Shown here piece after piece: positions 1-9,740 of a stretch of DNA of 20,485 nt. Under the pieces are notes generated by a model. That model saw nothing but the letters and a program-made list of their open reading frames with translations, had not been told where the DNA came from and ran no database searches. The stretch comes from Rickettsiaceae bacterium (lineage in GTDB: Bacteria > Pseudomonadota > Alphaproteobacteria > Rickettsiales > Rickettsiaceae), in NCBI GenBank assembly GCA_030731565.1, contig JANQTT010000127.1:8235-28719 (forward strand), written 5' to 3'. The translations under genes and the position numbers were made by a program. The first letter of the stretch is position 1. Each line of letters begins with the position of its first letter.

Positions 1-1
1 A

Positions 2-616
2 AGTTTATGTAATTCCGCTCAAACATCATCATGTAAGGCGTTTGATTCTCTTCCCCGTATATCTGGTGGTAATATTACGATTAGATCATGTACAGATGAA
101 ATAAAATGCTATGATGGTGATGTAGAATTATGTCAGATAAGTAATAACCCTGAAGACAGGGTCAATCCATCTTCTTCTTTAAAAGATATACTATCTGAGG
201 ATCAGTATTACAATACTACTGTTGCTGGGCCGTATCCAAACAGTCCATCTTCAAGCGCAGGAAAATATGATAACAATGAAGAAGGGGTGCGTGATAAAAC
301 CCCTGTAGAGCTTGGCTTATGTGTTGCTGTGCCTCAAGGTAGATGCCCAGCAGAGAACAACCCAGATAAAGATACAGGATTTGCAAGATGGCCTGCAGCG
401 GATTTAGGAAAAAATTCACTAGGTGTATGTGAGCAAGGCAAGGTGCCAAAAAAGCATCAGAAAGATTTAATAAGAAAATGCATACCTAATCCAAGCACAA
501 AAACATTTAATTTAGAGCCAGTTTATAGGATAAAAAGAGATCAAACTTTCAATACGCCATATAAAATTTATCCAACTAATATTGAATGTGTTAGGCCTCC
601 TCCTCCGCGTGAATAA
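2..616 (+). CDS. C-terminal part of a Cys-rich protein, truncated by the window edge
   Basis: The frame is open from the first bases to TAA at 614-616, so this is the last ~204 codons of a longer gene; the true start lies outside the window. The first internal ATG-like starts are not convincing. The fragment has about ten cysteines, no membrane segment and many Pro, Asn and Ser residues. It contains a spaced pattern (CP, then ARWPA, then G, then C-x2-G, then RKC) around nucleotides 350-490 and ends in a Pro-rich tail (PPPPRE). Such Cys spacing suggests a disulfide-bonded exported domain. I have a weak impression of WP/Cys modules in large rickettsial secreted or VirB6-like proteins, but I cannot assign a family. 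It is followed 26 nt later by tamA on the same strand, so co-transcription is possible. Confidence 0.7.
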   Translation, partial: SLCNSAQTSSCKAFDSLPRISGGNITIRSCTDEIKCYDGDVELCQISNNPEDRVNPSSSLKDILSEDQYYNTTVAGPYPNSPSSSAGKYDNNEEGVRDKTPVELGLCVAVPQGRCPAENNPDKDTGFARWPAADLGKNSLGVCEQGKVPKKHQKDLIRKCIPNPSTKTFNLEPVYRIKRDQTFNTPYKIYPTNIECVRPPPPRE

Positions 617-642
617 TAAATTTATTGTCAGAAAGAAGAATT

Positions 643-2451
643 ATGTATACTAAGTTAGTAAAATTTATAATAACTTTAATTTTTATAATGCTGCTTTATG
701 CTTCGCATACTATCTTGGCATCGCAATCGTCGCTCAAAATTGAGGTTAAAGTTTTAGAACTTTCTGGTTTAGAAACTCAGCTAAATTATTTGGATTTAAA
801 AAATAAGCTAAACAATTTGGCTCGAGAAATTGAAAATACTGCAGAATTATATCAAACCTCAAATCAAAGAGCTTATTGGAAAGCTGAAGGAGAAAAAAGC
901 TTTTCATCATTGTTGAGGTCGGAAGGTTATTATTCTTCAGAAATTGATGTTGAGTTGCCAAGCCAAAAATCTAATATAATAATATTTCATATAGAGCCCT
1001 GGCAGCGTTACAAGCTTGCAAATATTAATATTAGGCATGCTAAAGAGAGTAATATATCAGTACTTTTGCCAGATATAAATGAGTTTGGTATAAAGCAAGG
1101 ACAATATGCAATTGCCAGTGATTTAATTAATGTCCAGGGCAAAATTTTGGCAATGATAGAAAAAAATAATTGCTTGCTATCTATAGAAGTTTCGCATAGC
1201 GCAATTATCAATCATTTTGATGATGTTGTGGATGTTACTTATATAGTAAATGCTGGTCCGGAGGCTTCAATAGGAGAGGTTGAGTACAGAGGCCTTGAAA
1301 AAGTAAAAGCAGAATATGTTGATAAACTGGTAAGGTTAGAAAAAGGTCAATGCTTCAAGCAGACTTATATACAAGATGTAAGAAGTAGGCTACAAAAAAG
1401 TGGTTTATTTGCCTCGACAAATCCAACTATTCCCAAGACTACTAATCCTGACGGTTCAGTACCGATTATATTTAACTTAACTGAGAGAAAATTCAGGAGT
1501 ATCAAAGCTGGCGTTAGTTATGGTACGGATCTTGGATTAGGCGCAAGGCTTGGCTGGGAACATCGTAATTATTTTGGGGGTGGAGAGGATTTAAAACTCG
1601 ACTCTTTTATTAATAGAAATGAGCAAATTGCAGAGGTTGGTTATGTCGAGCCGTTTTATAGAAGAGATGACCAGAAGCTTATATTAGGTTCAAAATTTGA
1701 AAATAAAAAATCAAAAGCCTACAATAATATAGAAGGATCAGTATTTGGTTTTTTAGAAAGAGAATATTCTTCTAAATGGAGCGGAGGATATGGCGGGAGA
1801 TTTGCTCAGTCCAAAGTAAAAAGAGACAACTCCGCGCAACATTTTTCGCTATTATCAATTCCAATTTATTTAAAACTTGATACAAGGAAAAATATTTTAA
1901 ATCCAGAAAGTGGTCATGAAGTTAGGCTTGAAGCGGCTCCGTTTTTTAGTGTTCGTTCCAAAGAAAAACCATTTTTCAAATCCCAATTTTCTGGGTCTAA
2001 GTATTTTAAAGTAGAAACCAAACTGAGCCCAGTAATAGCAGTTCGTGGTAGTTTTGGTAGCATTTTGGGTGTTAGGTCAGTTAAATTGCCAATTAATGAA
2101 AAATTTTATGTTGGAGGGGCGCAATCTCTTAGAGGTTATGAGTACCAACTCGTTGGCGAGCTTGATTCAAAAAAACGTCCATTAGGTGGTAGGTCTTTTA
2201 TTGAAACGTCAATAGAGCTAAGATTAAGTATGACTGATACAATAGGTATAGTGGGGTTTTTAGATAGCGGTATGGCTTACTCAGCGATCACGCCGAACTT
2301 TAAATTGCCTTTGATGCACGGCGCTGGTTTTGGTTTTAGGTATATGACGAATTTTGGGCCGATTAGAGCGGATATAGGTTTTCCATTAAAAAAACGCAAA
2401 GGTGTTGACAAAGCATTCCAGCTATATTTTGGTATAGGTCAGTCTTTCTGA
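643..2451 (+). CDS. tamA: TamA-like outer-membrane assembly protein (Omp85 family)
   Basis: Outer-membrane beta-barrel of the translocation and assembly module, which works with TamB in envelope biogenesis. I chose ATG at 643 because it follows an AGAAGA ribosome-binding site and opens directly into a signal peptide (residues 1-26, ending TILA before SQSS); an in-frame TTG at 625 would only add six polar residues in front of it. Residues ~27-290 are POTRA-like, with a clear last POTRA beginning at AGPEASIGEVEYRG. Residues ~300-602 are the barrel. The Omp85 lid-loop motif is present as SLRGYEY (RGY at nt 2131-2139, residues 497-499), and the protein ends in Phe (GIGQSF), the classic barrel C-terminal signature. 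Length of 602 aa is normal for TamA. tamB follows after 16 nt, which supports TamA over BamA. Confidence 0.9.
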   Translation: MYTKLVKFIITLIFIMLLYASHTILASQSSLKIEVKVLELSGLETQLNYLDLKNKLNNLAREIENTAELYQTSNQRAYWKAEGEKSFSSLLRSEGYYSSEIDVELPSQKSNIIIFHIEPWQRYKLANINIRHAKESNISVLLPDINEFGIKQGQYAIASDLINVQGKILAMIEKNNCLLSIEVSHSAIINHFDDVVDVTYIVNAGPEASIGEVEYRGLEKVKAEYVDKLVRLEKGQCFKQTYIQDVRSRLQKSGLFASTNPTIPKTTNPDGSVPIIFNLTERKFRSIKAGVSYGTDLGLGARLGWEHRNYFGGGEDLKLDSFINRNEQIAEVGYVEPFYRRDDQKLILGSKFENKKSKAYNNIEGSVFGFLEREYSSKWSGGYGGRFAQSKVKRDNSAQHFSLLSIPIYLKLDTRKNILNPESGHEVRLEAAPFFSVRSKEKPFFKSQFSGSKYFKVETKLSPVIAVRGSFGSILGVRSVKLPINEKFYVGGAQSLRGYEYQLVGELDSKKRPLGGRSFIETSIELRLSMTDTIGIVGFLDSGMAYSAITPNFKLPLMHGAGFGFRYMTNFGPIRADIGFPLKKRKGVDKAFQLYFGIGQSF

Positions 2452-2467
2452 TGAAGAAAAAGTGCAT

Positions 2468-5400
2468 ATGAAATTTATTTTAAAATTTATTGTAGTGATA
2501 ACCATAGCTCTTTTCATTGCTGTCGTTTCATTATCAATATGGCTAAAGACTGAAGCTGCAAAGCAACAAATCACTAGTTTTGCGGAAAATTTTTTAACAC
2601 AAGAATTTGGCATAAAGGCTAATATTGAAGGACTCGATATATCCTTACCAATTATATTAGGCGCTAAGCAGGTTTCCTTCAAAGACGCTGGAGGAGAGGT
2701 TATGGTTATTAAAAACTTTTATATCAATATTATCCCTTCTTTGATGTCTTTTTGGGAAATAAATATCTGGAATTTAAGTGCAGATGAAATCAGGTTGTTT
2801 AAAGAACCAGAATTTAAGCTTTCTCATAAGGAAAAGGATAAAGGTGATTCCTTATTCAATCCAAATATTATGATTAAAGATATTAATTTTTCCTCAATAA
2901 TATTAGACAAGGAATTTACTGGCCAAAACCAGGAAATTATTTTTTCTATAGATTCGTATGTTATGTTTAAGGCTAAAAGCCAGATTGTAGATTGTTCTTT
3001 AGTTAGTAAATTATTATCTCCACCAATTGAAAATTTTTCTGATAACCAATTAGAATTAGTTGGAAGATACGATTTAAAAAACGATTTAATAGATTTACGT
3101 TCTATAAAATTTACATCACAAATACTAAGAGCAGAAGGTGAGTTATTAGCTGATATTAAGCGTGATAAATTATCCGGTGGCATAGAATATAAAATCGAGA
3201 ACATAAGTAAACTACCATTGGCTAAAGCTAATGGCTTGGGTGGTTCTTTCGTGGGGCAAGTAGGTTTAGAGGGGACTGCATCATTTCCAATAGTGAAAAC
3301 AAGTGGTAATTTAGACATAAGTTTACCAAAAAATGATTACTTTAATTACTACCCATTATCATTTGTCGGAGATTTTCGTATTGAATCGGGAGGTGTTGAT
3401 GGGTCTATTAGCTTAAAGCAGGGGGATATCACGGCAAAAAGCAGCATCAAATATAAGGATAGCAAGCTATATTTAGAACAAGCACGTGCGGAGGCTACGG
3501 ATTTTCTAAACACAGCAGATCTTGTATTTGATACTGAAAGAAAAGTAATAGTTGGTAATGTCAGGTTTAGTGATAAAAACTTAAAAGAAAGTTCAAAATA
3601 TTTTCCTTTCCTTAAAAGCGGGGCGGTCGATTTAAACTTTAAATTATCTTCGCGTGATAATATATCACAGCAAGTTAAAGTCGACGGTAAACTAAAAAGA
3701 TTAAATACAAAATATGGTTCATTTGGTTATATAGATATTGATTTGAATATCATGGATTTATGGAATGCAGCTCTAGGTGAGTCTTTTTTGAAAATTAGGA
3801 CATTTAATTATGGGGATATTGTAATTAAAGAAACAAAATTAGGAATAAAATCAGATTCGGGTACTTTGTATTTAGATAATTCAGTAATTTCTGGGCAACC
3901 ATATCCAGTAAACCTGAAATTTAATAGTAGTATCAAAAGTGATTCAGCTAGTAATGAATTAATTGCAAAAATAACAAATTTATCTGGGACTTTAAAAGAA
4001 GTTCCAATTAAACAAGGTGCTGATATTGATATTTCAATTGGCTTGGATCAAATATTTAAGGCGCAGAACTTGAAGATAGGCGATGGGTTTATTAATTTAG
4101 ACACCAAATTTAACGACAGTAAAATTTATGCTAATGTTGTTATGAATAAAGTTCCTATCTTTGCTATGCCAAATATTTTTCCCGATATTTTTGATAAAGC
4201 ATCAATTAGTTCAAAAATTATATTATCTGGTACAAATAGTAATCCTAAGTTAGATGCAAATCTATTGCTTACAAATATTGGGCTTGATACAAAACTTAAT
4301 GATTTATCAGTGAGGGTTAATGGTAAATACCAAAATAAGCAAATGAACTTGGATTTGAAATTCTTGGAGCAAGAGCAAGTATTAGCACATTCTGATTTAG
4401 TTTTGCCTATCAAGTTTTCGTTGAAACCTTGGGAATTTGTTATTCACGAGAAAGAGAACTTTAATGCCAATTTACTAATCTACGAAAATTTTGATCTTAT
4501 TTCTTTTATTCCTATGCCGGTTGGACATGAAGTATCGGGAAATTTGCAAGGGAATTTTAAAGCCTCTGGTTCTCTTGCTCACCCACAAATACTTGGGAAA
4601 ATGAATTTATCTAATGGGGGATATACATATAAACAGTATGGTGCAGAATTTAAGAATATTAGCGGCGATATTCTTGCTAAGAATAGCAATTTTATACTAA
4701 ATAATTTTGTTGTAGAAGATAGCTTCGGTAATAAAATTACTAGTAATGGTAAAATTAATTTAGAGGATGCAAATAAATTTTCAGTTAGTATTGCAACTAA
4801 AAAATTTCATCCAATGAGTACTCGTTATTTGCAAGGCGAAGTGGTAGGTAATATTGATATTACTGGAAATAACGAACAAGCTAAAGCTAAGGGGGTATTA
4901 GACCTTGGGCCGCTTGAGATAAAGATACCAGAACATTTTAGACAAAATATACCTACTTTAAATATTTCTGAAGTCATTGAAGAAAATGATGTAGTAATTA
5001 CTAAAGAAGAAAACAATCCATATAAATTAGATCTTGATATTAAGCTAAGCGCTGATAAGCAAGTATATGTTAGAGGATGGGGGGTAGATACTCAATTGAA
5101 AGGCAAGCTGCATATCACAGGTCAAGCAGATAATCCTATTATTACTGGAGCTTTAAGGTCAGAAAGAGGGAGATATCAGGAATTTGGCAAAGTACTTAAT
5201 GTTAAAGAAGGAGTGCTCAATTTTGATGGACCAGTCCCTCCATCACCGTACCTTAATATAGTTGGTGTTACAAACGTTGGCGATACCGAGATAAGGTTAG
5301 TTTTGTCTGGTTCGATATTGAATCCATATATTTCAATTGAATCTACCCCAGCCTATAGCCAAGAGACTGCTTTATCAAAATTATTATTTGGCAATGATCC

Positions 5401-5737
5401 GGAAAATATATCTACTTTCCAGGCATTGCAGCTTGCAAATGGCATGAGAAGGCTGAGTGGTCATGGTGGTGGTTTTGATCCTTTGAGTTTTGGACGTAAA
5501 ATTTTAGGCGTTGATGATATCAGCTTTAAACAAGATTCGGAAGATCCGAATAAAACTTCAGTTGGGGTTGGTAAGCATTTAACTGATAAAGTATATTTCG
5601 AAGTAGAAAGCGGTAGAAGTGAGAATAGTACTAAAACAAGAGTAGAAGTGGAATTAACTCCAAAAATTTCCATAGAAAATGTATTTGAACCCGAAGGTAA
5701 TACATCGGTCGGAGTTAACTGGAAGTTTGACTATTAA
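2468..5737 (+). CDS. tamB: TamB-like inner-membrane-anchored periplasmic bridge protein
   Basis: AsmA-like/TamB (DUF490) family protein that spans the periplasm as a long beta-taco and partners with TamA. Residues ~4-26 form one N-terminal membrane anchor, followed by about 1000 residues of low-complexity beta-rich sequence. The C-terminal ~350 residues carry the family pattern: a VYVRGWGVDTQLKGKLHITG block, a G-x-L-R-S-E-R-G-R-Y segment, a LNFDGPVPPSPYL segment, and the SxPAYSQETALSKLLFG motif. At 1089 aa it is typical in size for alphaproteobacteria. I prefer ATG at 2468 (AAGAAAAAG upstream at better spacing) to GTG at 2462. It starts 16 nt after tamA stops and is almost certainly co-transcribed with it. 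Confidence 0.9.
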   Translation: MKFILKFIVVITIALFIAVVSLSIWLKTEAAKQQITSFAENFLTQEFGIKANIEGLDISLPIILGAKQVSFKDAGGEVMVIKNFYINIIPSLMSFWEINIWNLSADEIRLFKEPEFKLSHKEKDKGDSLFNPNIMIKDINFSSIILDKEFTGQNQEIIFSIDSYVMFKAKSQIVDCSLVSKLLSPPIENFSDNQLELVGRYDLKNDLIDLRSIKFTSQILRAEGELLADIKRDKLSGGIEYKIENISKLPLAKANGLGGSFVGQVGLEGTASFPIVKTSGNLDISLPKNDYFNYYPLSFVGDFRIESGGVDGSISLKQGDITAKSSIKYKDSKLYLEQARAEATDFLNTADLVFDTERKVIVGNVRFSDKNLKESSKYFPFLKSGAVDLNFKLSSRDNISQQVKVDGKLKRLNTKYGSFGYIDIDLNIMDLWNAALGESFLKIRTFNYGDIVIKETKLGIKSDSGTLYLDNSVISGQPYPVNLKFNSSIKSDSASNELIAKITNLSGTLKEVPIKQGADIDISIGLDQIFKAQNLKIGDGFINLDTKFNDSKIYANVVMNKVPIFAMPNIFPDIFDKASISSKIILSGTNSNPKLDANLLLTNIGLDTKLNDLSVRVNGKYQNKQMNLDLKFLEQEQVLAHSDLVLPIKFSLKPWEFVIHEKENFNANLLIYENFDLISFIPMPVGHEVSGNLQGNFKASGSLAHPQILGKMNLSNGGYTYKQYGAEFKNISGDILAKNSNFILNNFVVEDSFGNKITSNGKINLEDANKFSVSIATKKFHPMSTRYLQGEVVGNIDITGNNEQAKAKGVLDLGPLEIKIPEHFRQNIPTLNISEVIEENDVVITKEENNPYKLDLDIKLSADKQVYVRGWGVDTQLKGKLHITGQADNPIITGALRSERGRYQEFGKVLNVKEGVLNFDGPVPPSPYLNIVGVTNVGDTEIRLVLSGSILNPYISIESTPAYSQETALSKLLFGNDPENISTFQALQLANGMRRLSGHGGGFDPLSFGRKILGVDDISFKQDSEDPNKTSVGVGKHLTDKVYFEVESGRSENSTKTRVEVELTPKISIENVFEPEGNTSVGVNWKFDY

Positions 5738-5760
5738 ACTCCTTTACTGTAGATTAATCC

Positions 5761-5769
5761 TGTGGATAA
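5761..5769 (-). promoter_or_regulatory. Perfect DnaA-box 9-mer between tamB and parC
   Basis: The minus strand reads TTATCCACA, an exact match to the DnaA-box consensus, in the 94-bp tamB-parC spacer. It sits beside a locally GC-richer stretch (CTGCGGTACGTAGCG, nt 5783-5797). A single box is expected by chance at well below one per window of this size but is not proof of function. No cluster of boxes is visible, so this is not called an origin. Confidence 0.3.
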
Positions 5770-5831
5770 CTATAGGCACTCCCTGCGGTACGTAGCGAAT
5801 TCATTTATCAAAAATTGATTAAAGAATAAAT

Positions 5832-8051
5832 ATGACGAATAAAGATCCGAATATAGAAGATGTAGATTTTGGTGATGCTATTTCCGATAGGTACCTTTCA
5901 TATGCATTATCCACTATTATGTCTAGGTCTCTTCCGGATGTTCGAGATGGTCTAAAGCCGGTACATAGGCGCTTGTTATATGCTATGATGAAGCTTAAGC
6001 TCGACCCAAATTCTGGCTATAAAAAATGCGCAAGAGTAGTTGGTGATGTGATAGGTAAGTATCATCCTCATGGAGACACAGCGGTTTATGATACTTTAGT
6101 GCGTCTTGCGCAAGAATTTTCTCTAAGATACCCTTTAGTAGATGGACAAGGTAATTTTGGTTCGGTTGACGGAGATAATGCTGCTGCTATGCGTTATACC
6201 GAATCGAGAATGACCGAAATTTGTACCCTCCTAATGGAAGATATAGATAAAGATACTGTCGATTTTCGTCCGACTTATGATGATTCAGATAGCGAGCCAG
6301 TTCTGATGCCGGCTCAATTTCCAAATTTACTTGCAAATGGTACTGAAGGTATTGCTGTTGGTATGGCAACTAGCGTTCCTCCGCATAATTTACATGAGCT
6401 TTGCGATGCCTTAATTTATCTGATTGATAACCAAAAGTCGGCTACTTGCGCTGACATGATGCAGTTTATCAAGGGGCCGGACTTCCCAACTGGCGGTATT
6501 ATTGTTGATAGCCAAGAAGGGATCAACCACGCTTACGCCACTGGCAGAGGAAGCTTTAGAGTGCGCGCGAAATGGGAAAAAGAAAGTTTTAGTCATGGCT
6601 TATATCAGATAGTAGTTACTGAAATTCCTTACCAGGTTCAGAAGTCAAAATTAATAGAAAAAATTGCGGAGCTTTTTAAGGAGAAAAAAATACCATTGAT
6701 CGGCAATATCCGAGATGAATCGGCCGAGAATATTCGTATTATCATTGAACCAAAAGGAAGAAATTGCTCTCCTGAAATGATCATGGAATCATTATTTAAG
6801 CAAACTCCTTTAGAATCAAGAGTATATTTAAATATGAATGTGCTTAGCTCAAAAGGCGCGCCGCAGGTCATGAATATTGTAGAAGTCTTGCAAGAGTTTA
6901 TTTCTCATAGGCAAGAAATTGTAACAAGGCGCACAAAGTTTCGTATTGGTAAAATTGAGGATAGGCTTGAAATACTTCAAGCGCTAAAAATAGCATATTT
7001 AAATATCGATGAAGTTATCAGAATTATTCGTGAAGAAGATGAGCCAAAGAGAGAACTAATAGCAAAGTTTAAAATTAATGACGTTCAGGCAGAGGCTATC
7101 TTAAACATTAGACTGCGTGCCCTTCGGAAACTAGAAGAAGAGCAAATTAATGCAGAGCATGAAGAATTGATGAAAGAGCACCAGCAGCTTAGTAAAATAC
7201 TTGACAGTTCTCAGCAACTTTGGAAAGTAGTTAAGCACGAATTGAAAGATATTCAAAAACGTTTTGGAAATGGGACTAGGCTAGGAGAAAGAAAAACTAT
7301 TTTTGAAGAAGTAGAAGGGGTTGCGCCAATAATAGATATTTCAGCTTTCATCGAAAGAGAGCCAATAACTGTCATTTGTTCAAAAATGGGTTGGATTCGT
7401 TCGATGAGGGGGCACAATTTAGATTTATCCGGTGTAAAATACAAAGATGGAGACACGCAAAGCCACGTAATTGAAACCTATACGACTGATAATATTCTGG
7501 TTTGCTCTACAGCTGGTAAGTTTTTTACTATTTTGGCTGATAATATTGCCAGAGGAAAAGGACATGGCGAATCCATTAGATTGATGTTAGATATTGAAAA
7601 CCATGATGTTGTAAATATCTTCGTTTATAAAAAAGGACAAAAATTATTGCTTGCTTCTAATAATGGCAAAGGTTTTATTGTGAGTAGTGATGATTTGGTT
7701 GCATCTACAAAAGGTGGTAAGCAAATACTTAACCTCAGTAAAGACAATAAATGCATAGTATGTACGCCAGTTGAAGGTGATATGGTCGCTGTTATTGGAA
7801 CAAATCGCAAGTTAATAGTTTTTGGTATAGATGAGCTACCTGAAATGAAGCGAGGACAAGGAGTTATATTGCAGAAATACAGAGATGCAAAGCTAGGGGA
7901 TGTGAAAACTTTTGCTTCAAACGAAGGTTTGAGCTGGAATTTGGGGACAAAAACACGTTTAGAAAAAGATATAATGTCGTGGCGTGCAAAACGCGGTGGT
8001 ATAGGAAAAATCCCTCCTGCAGGCTTCCCGAAAGAGAATAAGTTTAATTAG
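5832..8051 (+). CDS. parC: DNA topoisomerase IV subunit A
   Basis: Breakage-reunion subunit of topoisomerase IV, which decatenates daughter chromosomes with ParE. The N-terminal winged-helix region carries [14 protein letters not shown], then [11 protein letters not shown], then [11 protein letters not shown] and AAMRYTE, in which Tyr122 is the catalytic tyrosine. The quinolone-contact positions equivalent to E. coli ParC Ser80 and Glu84 are Thr83 and Asp87. The tower and coiled-coil region spans roughly residues 330-500, followed by a short beta-pinwheel C-terminal domain without a GyrA-box (QRRGGKG). At 739 aa, with the ending [17 protein letters not shown], it fits ParC rather than GyrA (~850-900 aa). 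The start is the ATG after TTAAAGAATAAAT; the ribosome-binding site is weak. The gene stands alone between tamB and the next gene. Confidence 0.95.
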   Translation: MTNKDPNIEDVDFGDAISDRYLSYALSTIMSRSLPDVRDGLKPVHRRLLYAMMKLKLDPNSGYKKCARVVGDVIGKYHPHGDTAVYDTLVRLAQEFSLRYPLVDGQGNFGSVDGDNAAAMRYTESRMTEICTLLMEDIDKDTVDFRPTYDDSDSEPVLMPAQFPNLLANGTEGIAVGMATSVPPHNLHELCDALIYLIDNQKSATCADMMQFIKGPDFPTGGIIVDSQEGINHAYATGRGSFRVRAKWEKESFSHGLYQIVVTEIPYQVQKSKLIEKIAELFKEKKIPLIGNIRDESAENIRIIIEPKGRNCSPEMIMESLFKQTPLESRVYLNMNVLSSKGAPQVMNIVEVLQEFISHRQEIVTRRTKFRIGKIEDRLEILQALKIAYLNIDEVIRIIREEDEPKRELIAKFKINDVQAEAILNIRLRALRKLEEEQINAEHEELMKEHQQLSKILDSSQQLWKVVKHELKDIQKRFGNGTRLGERKTIFEEVEGVAPIIDISAFIEREPITVICSKMGWIRSMRGHNLDLSGVKYKDGDTQSHVIETYTTDNILVCSTAGKFFTILADNIARGKGHGESIRLMLDIENHDVVNIFVYKKGQKLLLASNNGKGFIVSSDDLVASTKGGKQILNLSKDNKCIVCTPVEGDMVAVIGTNRKLIVFGIDELPEMKRGQGVILQKYRDAKLGDVKTFASNEGLSWNLGTKTRLEKDIMSWRAKRGGIGKIPPAGFPKENKFN

Positions 8052-8106
8052 TGCATATAATAACTATATAATTGAATTTGTATTTTTAATTAATAGTTGA
8101 AATTTT

Positions 8107-9684
8107 ATGCGCTGGTTCTTTTATATATCATCGATACTATGTTCTTTACTCGTTTATATTACCTATCATTTCTGGCCTCCAGTGATATATTTTCTAATTA
8201 TCTTAGTCCCATATATACTAATTGGTTTGCATGACGTTTTGTCCTTTAAACACGCATTACTTAGGAATTATCCTGTTATTGGACATTTGAGATATATGCT
8301 AGAATTTATTCGTCCTGAAATTCAACAGTATTTTATTGAATCGGATAAAAGTGGTGCTCCATATTCAAGAGAGATTAGATCATTAATATATCAACAATCT
8401 AAAGGAGTACGAGATACCATCGCTTTTGGAACAAAAAATGATATTACAGAGGTTGGCTACCAATTTTCCTATCCGTCCTTATTTCCAAAGGAGGTATCTA
8501 GCGATAAAGCAAGAATTATCATCGGAGGTAAGGATTGCAAAAAACCCTATAATGCCTCGCGTTTAAACATATCTGGCATGAGTTTTGGCGCGCTTAGCCC
8601 AAACGCGATTAGATCTTTGAATAAAGGCGCCTATATTGGTGAATTTGCACAAAATACCGGTGAGGGGTCAATTAGTACTTACCACTTGGAACATGGTGGA
8701 GATCTTATATGGCAAGTTGGTACAGGTTATTTTGGATGTCGAACGCTAGATGGCAGGTTTTGTACAGAATCTTTTACAAAGAAGGCTAATTTAGATGTTG
8801 TTAAGATGATTGAGATTAAACTCTCGCAAGGAGCGAAGCCTGCACATGGTGGAATTTTGCCAGCTGTAAAAGTTACGGAAGAAATCGCTAAGATTCGTAT
8901 ATTGGAGATGGGAAAAGATGCTATTTCACCCCCAATGCATAGCGAATTCTCTACGCCAATTGGGTTGCTTGAATTTGTAAAAAAATTGAGAGATCTATCA
9001 GGTGGTAAACCGACCGGCTTTAAGCTCTGCCTTGGACATAAGGCCGAATTTATGAGCATTTGTAAAGCAATGATTAAGACTGGTATTAGGCCTGACTTCA
9101 TTACAATTGATGGTGCAGAAGGCGGAACTGGTGCAGCCCCAGTAGCTTTTACTAACAGGCTAGGTACTCCAATTAATGAAGCCATTACGTTTGTAAATAA
9201 CTGCCTTGTTGGAGCTAATCTTAGAGAGGATATAAAATTAATAGCCAGCGGCAAAGTCGCAACAGGCTATGACCTGGTTACAAAAATTGCTCTTGGGGCA
9301 GATTCATGCAGCGCAGCAAGAGCTATGATGTTTGCCCTGGGGTGTCTTCAATCATTACAATGCAACACTAATGCATGCCCAACAGGTATAGCAACCCAAA
9401 AGAAAGTGCGTTGGTCATCTCTTCATGTAAAAGATAAATCGCTCAGAGTAGCAAATTTTCATAAACGTACAATGCATTCATTTCTAGAATTTGTCGGAGC
9501 TTTGGGAATAGACGACCCTGACAAGCTAGACCCTTCGTATATAAGAAGATACGCTGATCTTGGAACAAGTAAAAGCTTTGCCACGATTTATCCGCAATTA
9601 GGTGCAGGAGAGTTGTTAGATAAAAATTCTATTGGAATTTACGCGGATTTGTGGAAGTTAGCCAAAGCAGAAAGTTTTCAGTAG
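8107..9684 (+). CDS. FMN-binding glutamate-synthase-family protein with N-terminal membrane anchor
   Basis: This 525-aa protein matches the central and FMN part of glutamate synthase (GltB-like, COG0069 type) but lacks the N-terminal glutamine amidotransferase domain and the C-terminal beta-helix domain. Residues ~5-45 form two hydrophobic segments, typical of the stand-alone family. The FMN-domain core appears as IDGAEGGTGAAP (Asp335 onward). The [3Fe-4S] ligands are visible as C-x5-C-x4-C (Cys413, Cys419, Cys424) followed by PTGIATQ, as in GltB. Without an amidotransferase or an NADPH subunit nearby, the electron donor and nitrogen donor are unknown; it could be a ferredoxin-type or ammonia-using enzyme, or another amino-acid oxidoreductase. 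It is preceded by a 55-bp AT-rich spacer and converges on glnQ. Family assignment is firm, substrate is not. Confidence 0.88.
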   Translation: MRWFFYISSILCSLLVYITYHFWPPVIYFLIILVPYILIGLHDVLSFKHALLRNYPVIGHLRYMLEFIRPEIQQYFIESDKSGAPYSREIRSLIYQQSKGVRDTIAFGTKNDITEVGYQFSYPSLFPKEVSSDKARIIIGGKDCKKPYNASRLNISGMSFGALSPNAIRSLNKGAYIGEFAQNTGEGSISTYHLEHGGDLIWQVGTGYFGCRTLDGRFCTESFTKKANLDVVKMIEIKLSQGAKPAHGGILPAVKVTEEIAKIRILEMGKDAISPPMHSEFSTPIGLLEFVKKLRDLSGGKPTGFKLCLGHKAEFMSICKAMIKTGIRPDFITIDGAEGGTGAAPVAFTNRLGTPINEAITFVNNCLVGANLREDIKLIASGKVATGYDLVTKIALGADSCSAARAMMFALGCLQSLQCNTNACPTGIATQKKVRWSSLHVKDKSLRVANFHKRTMHSFLEFVGALGIDDPDKLDPSYIRRYADLGTSKSFATIYPQLGAGELLDKNSIGIYADLWKLAKAESFQ

Positions 9685-9740
9685 TATTTTATCCCTTTAG
9701 GAACCTTTTTACTTTAGGAGGGAGTAGTATATGCCAAGTT

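Noticed and set aside
2824..3318. 164-codon minus-strand open frame inside tamB
   Set aside because: Antisense shadow; the tamB frame is continuous and family-like across this region, while this frame has no recognisable motif.
8727..9254. 175-codon minus-strand open frame inside the FMN glutamate-synthase-like gene
   Set aside because: It lies opposite the most conserved FMN-domain region and has no independent support.
9685..9740. Possible bidirectional terminator between convergent genes
   Set aside because: Only a 5-bp TCCCT/AGGGA pairing and a CTTTAGGA direct repeat are visible; no stable stem followed by a T-run.
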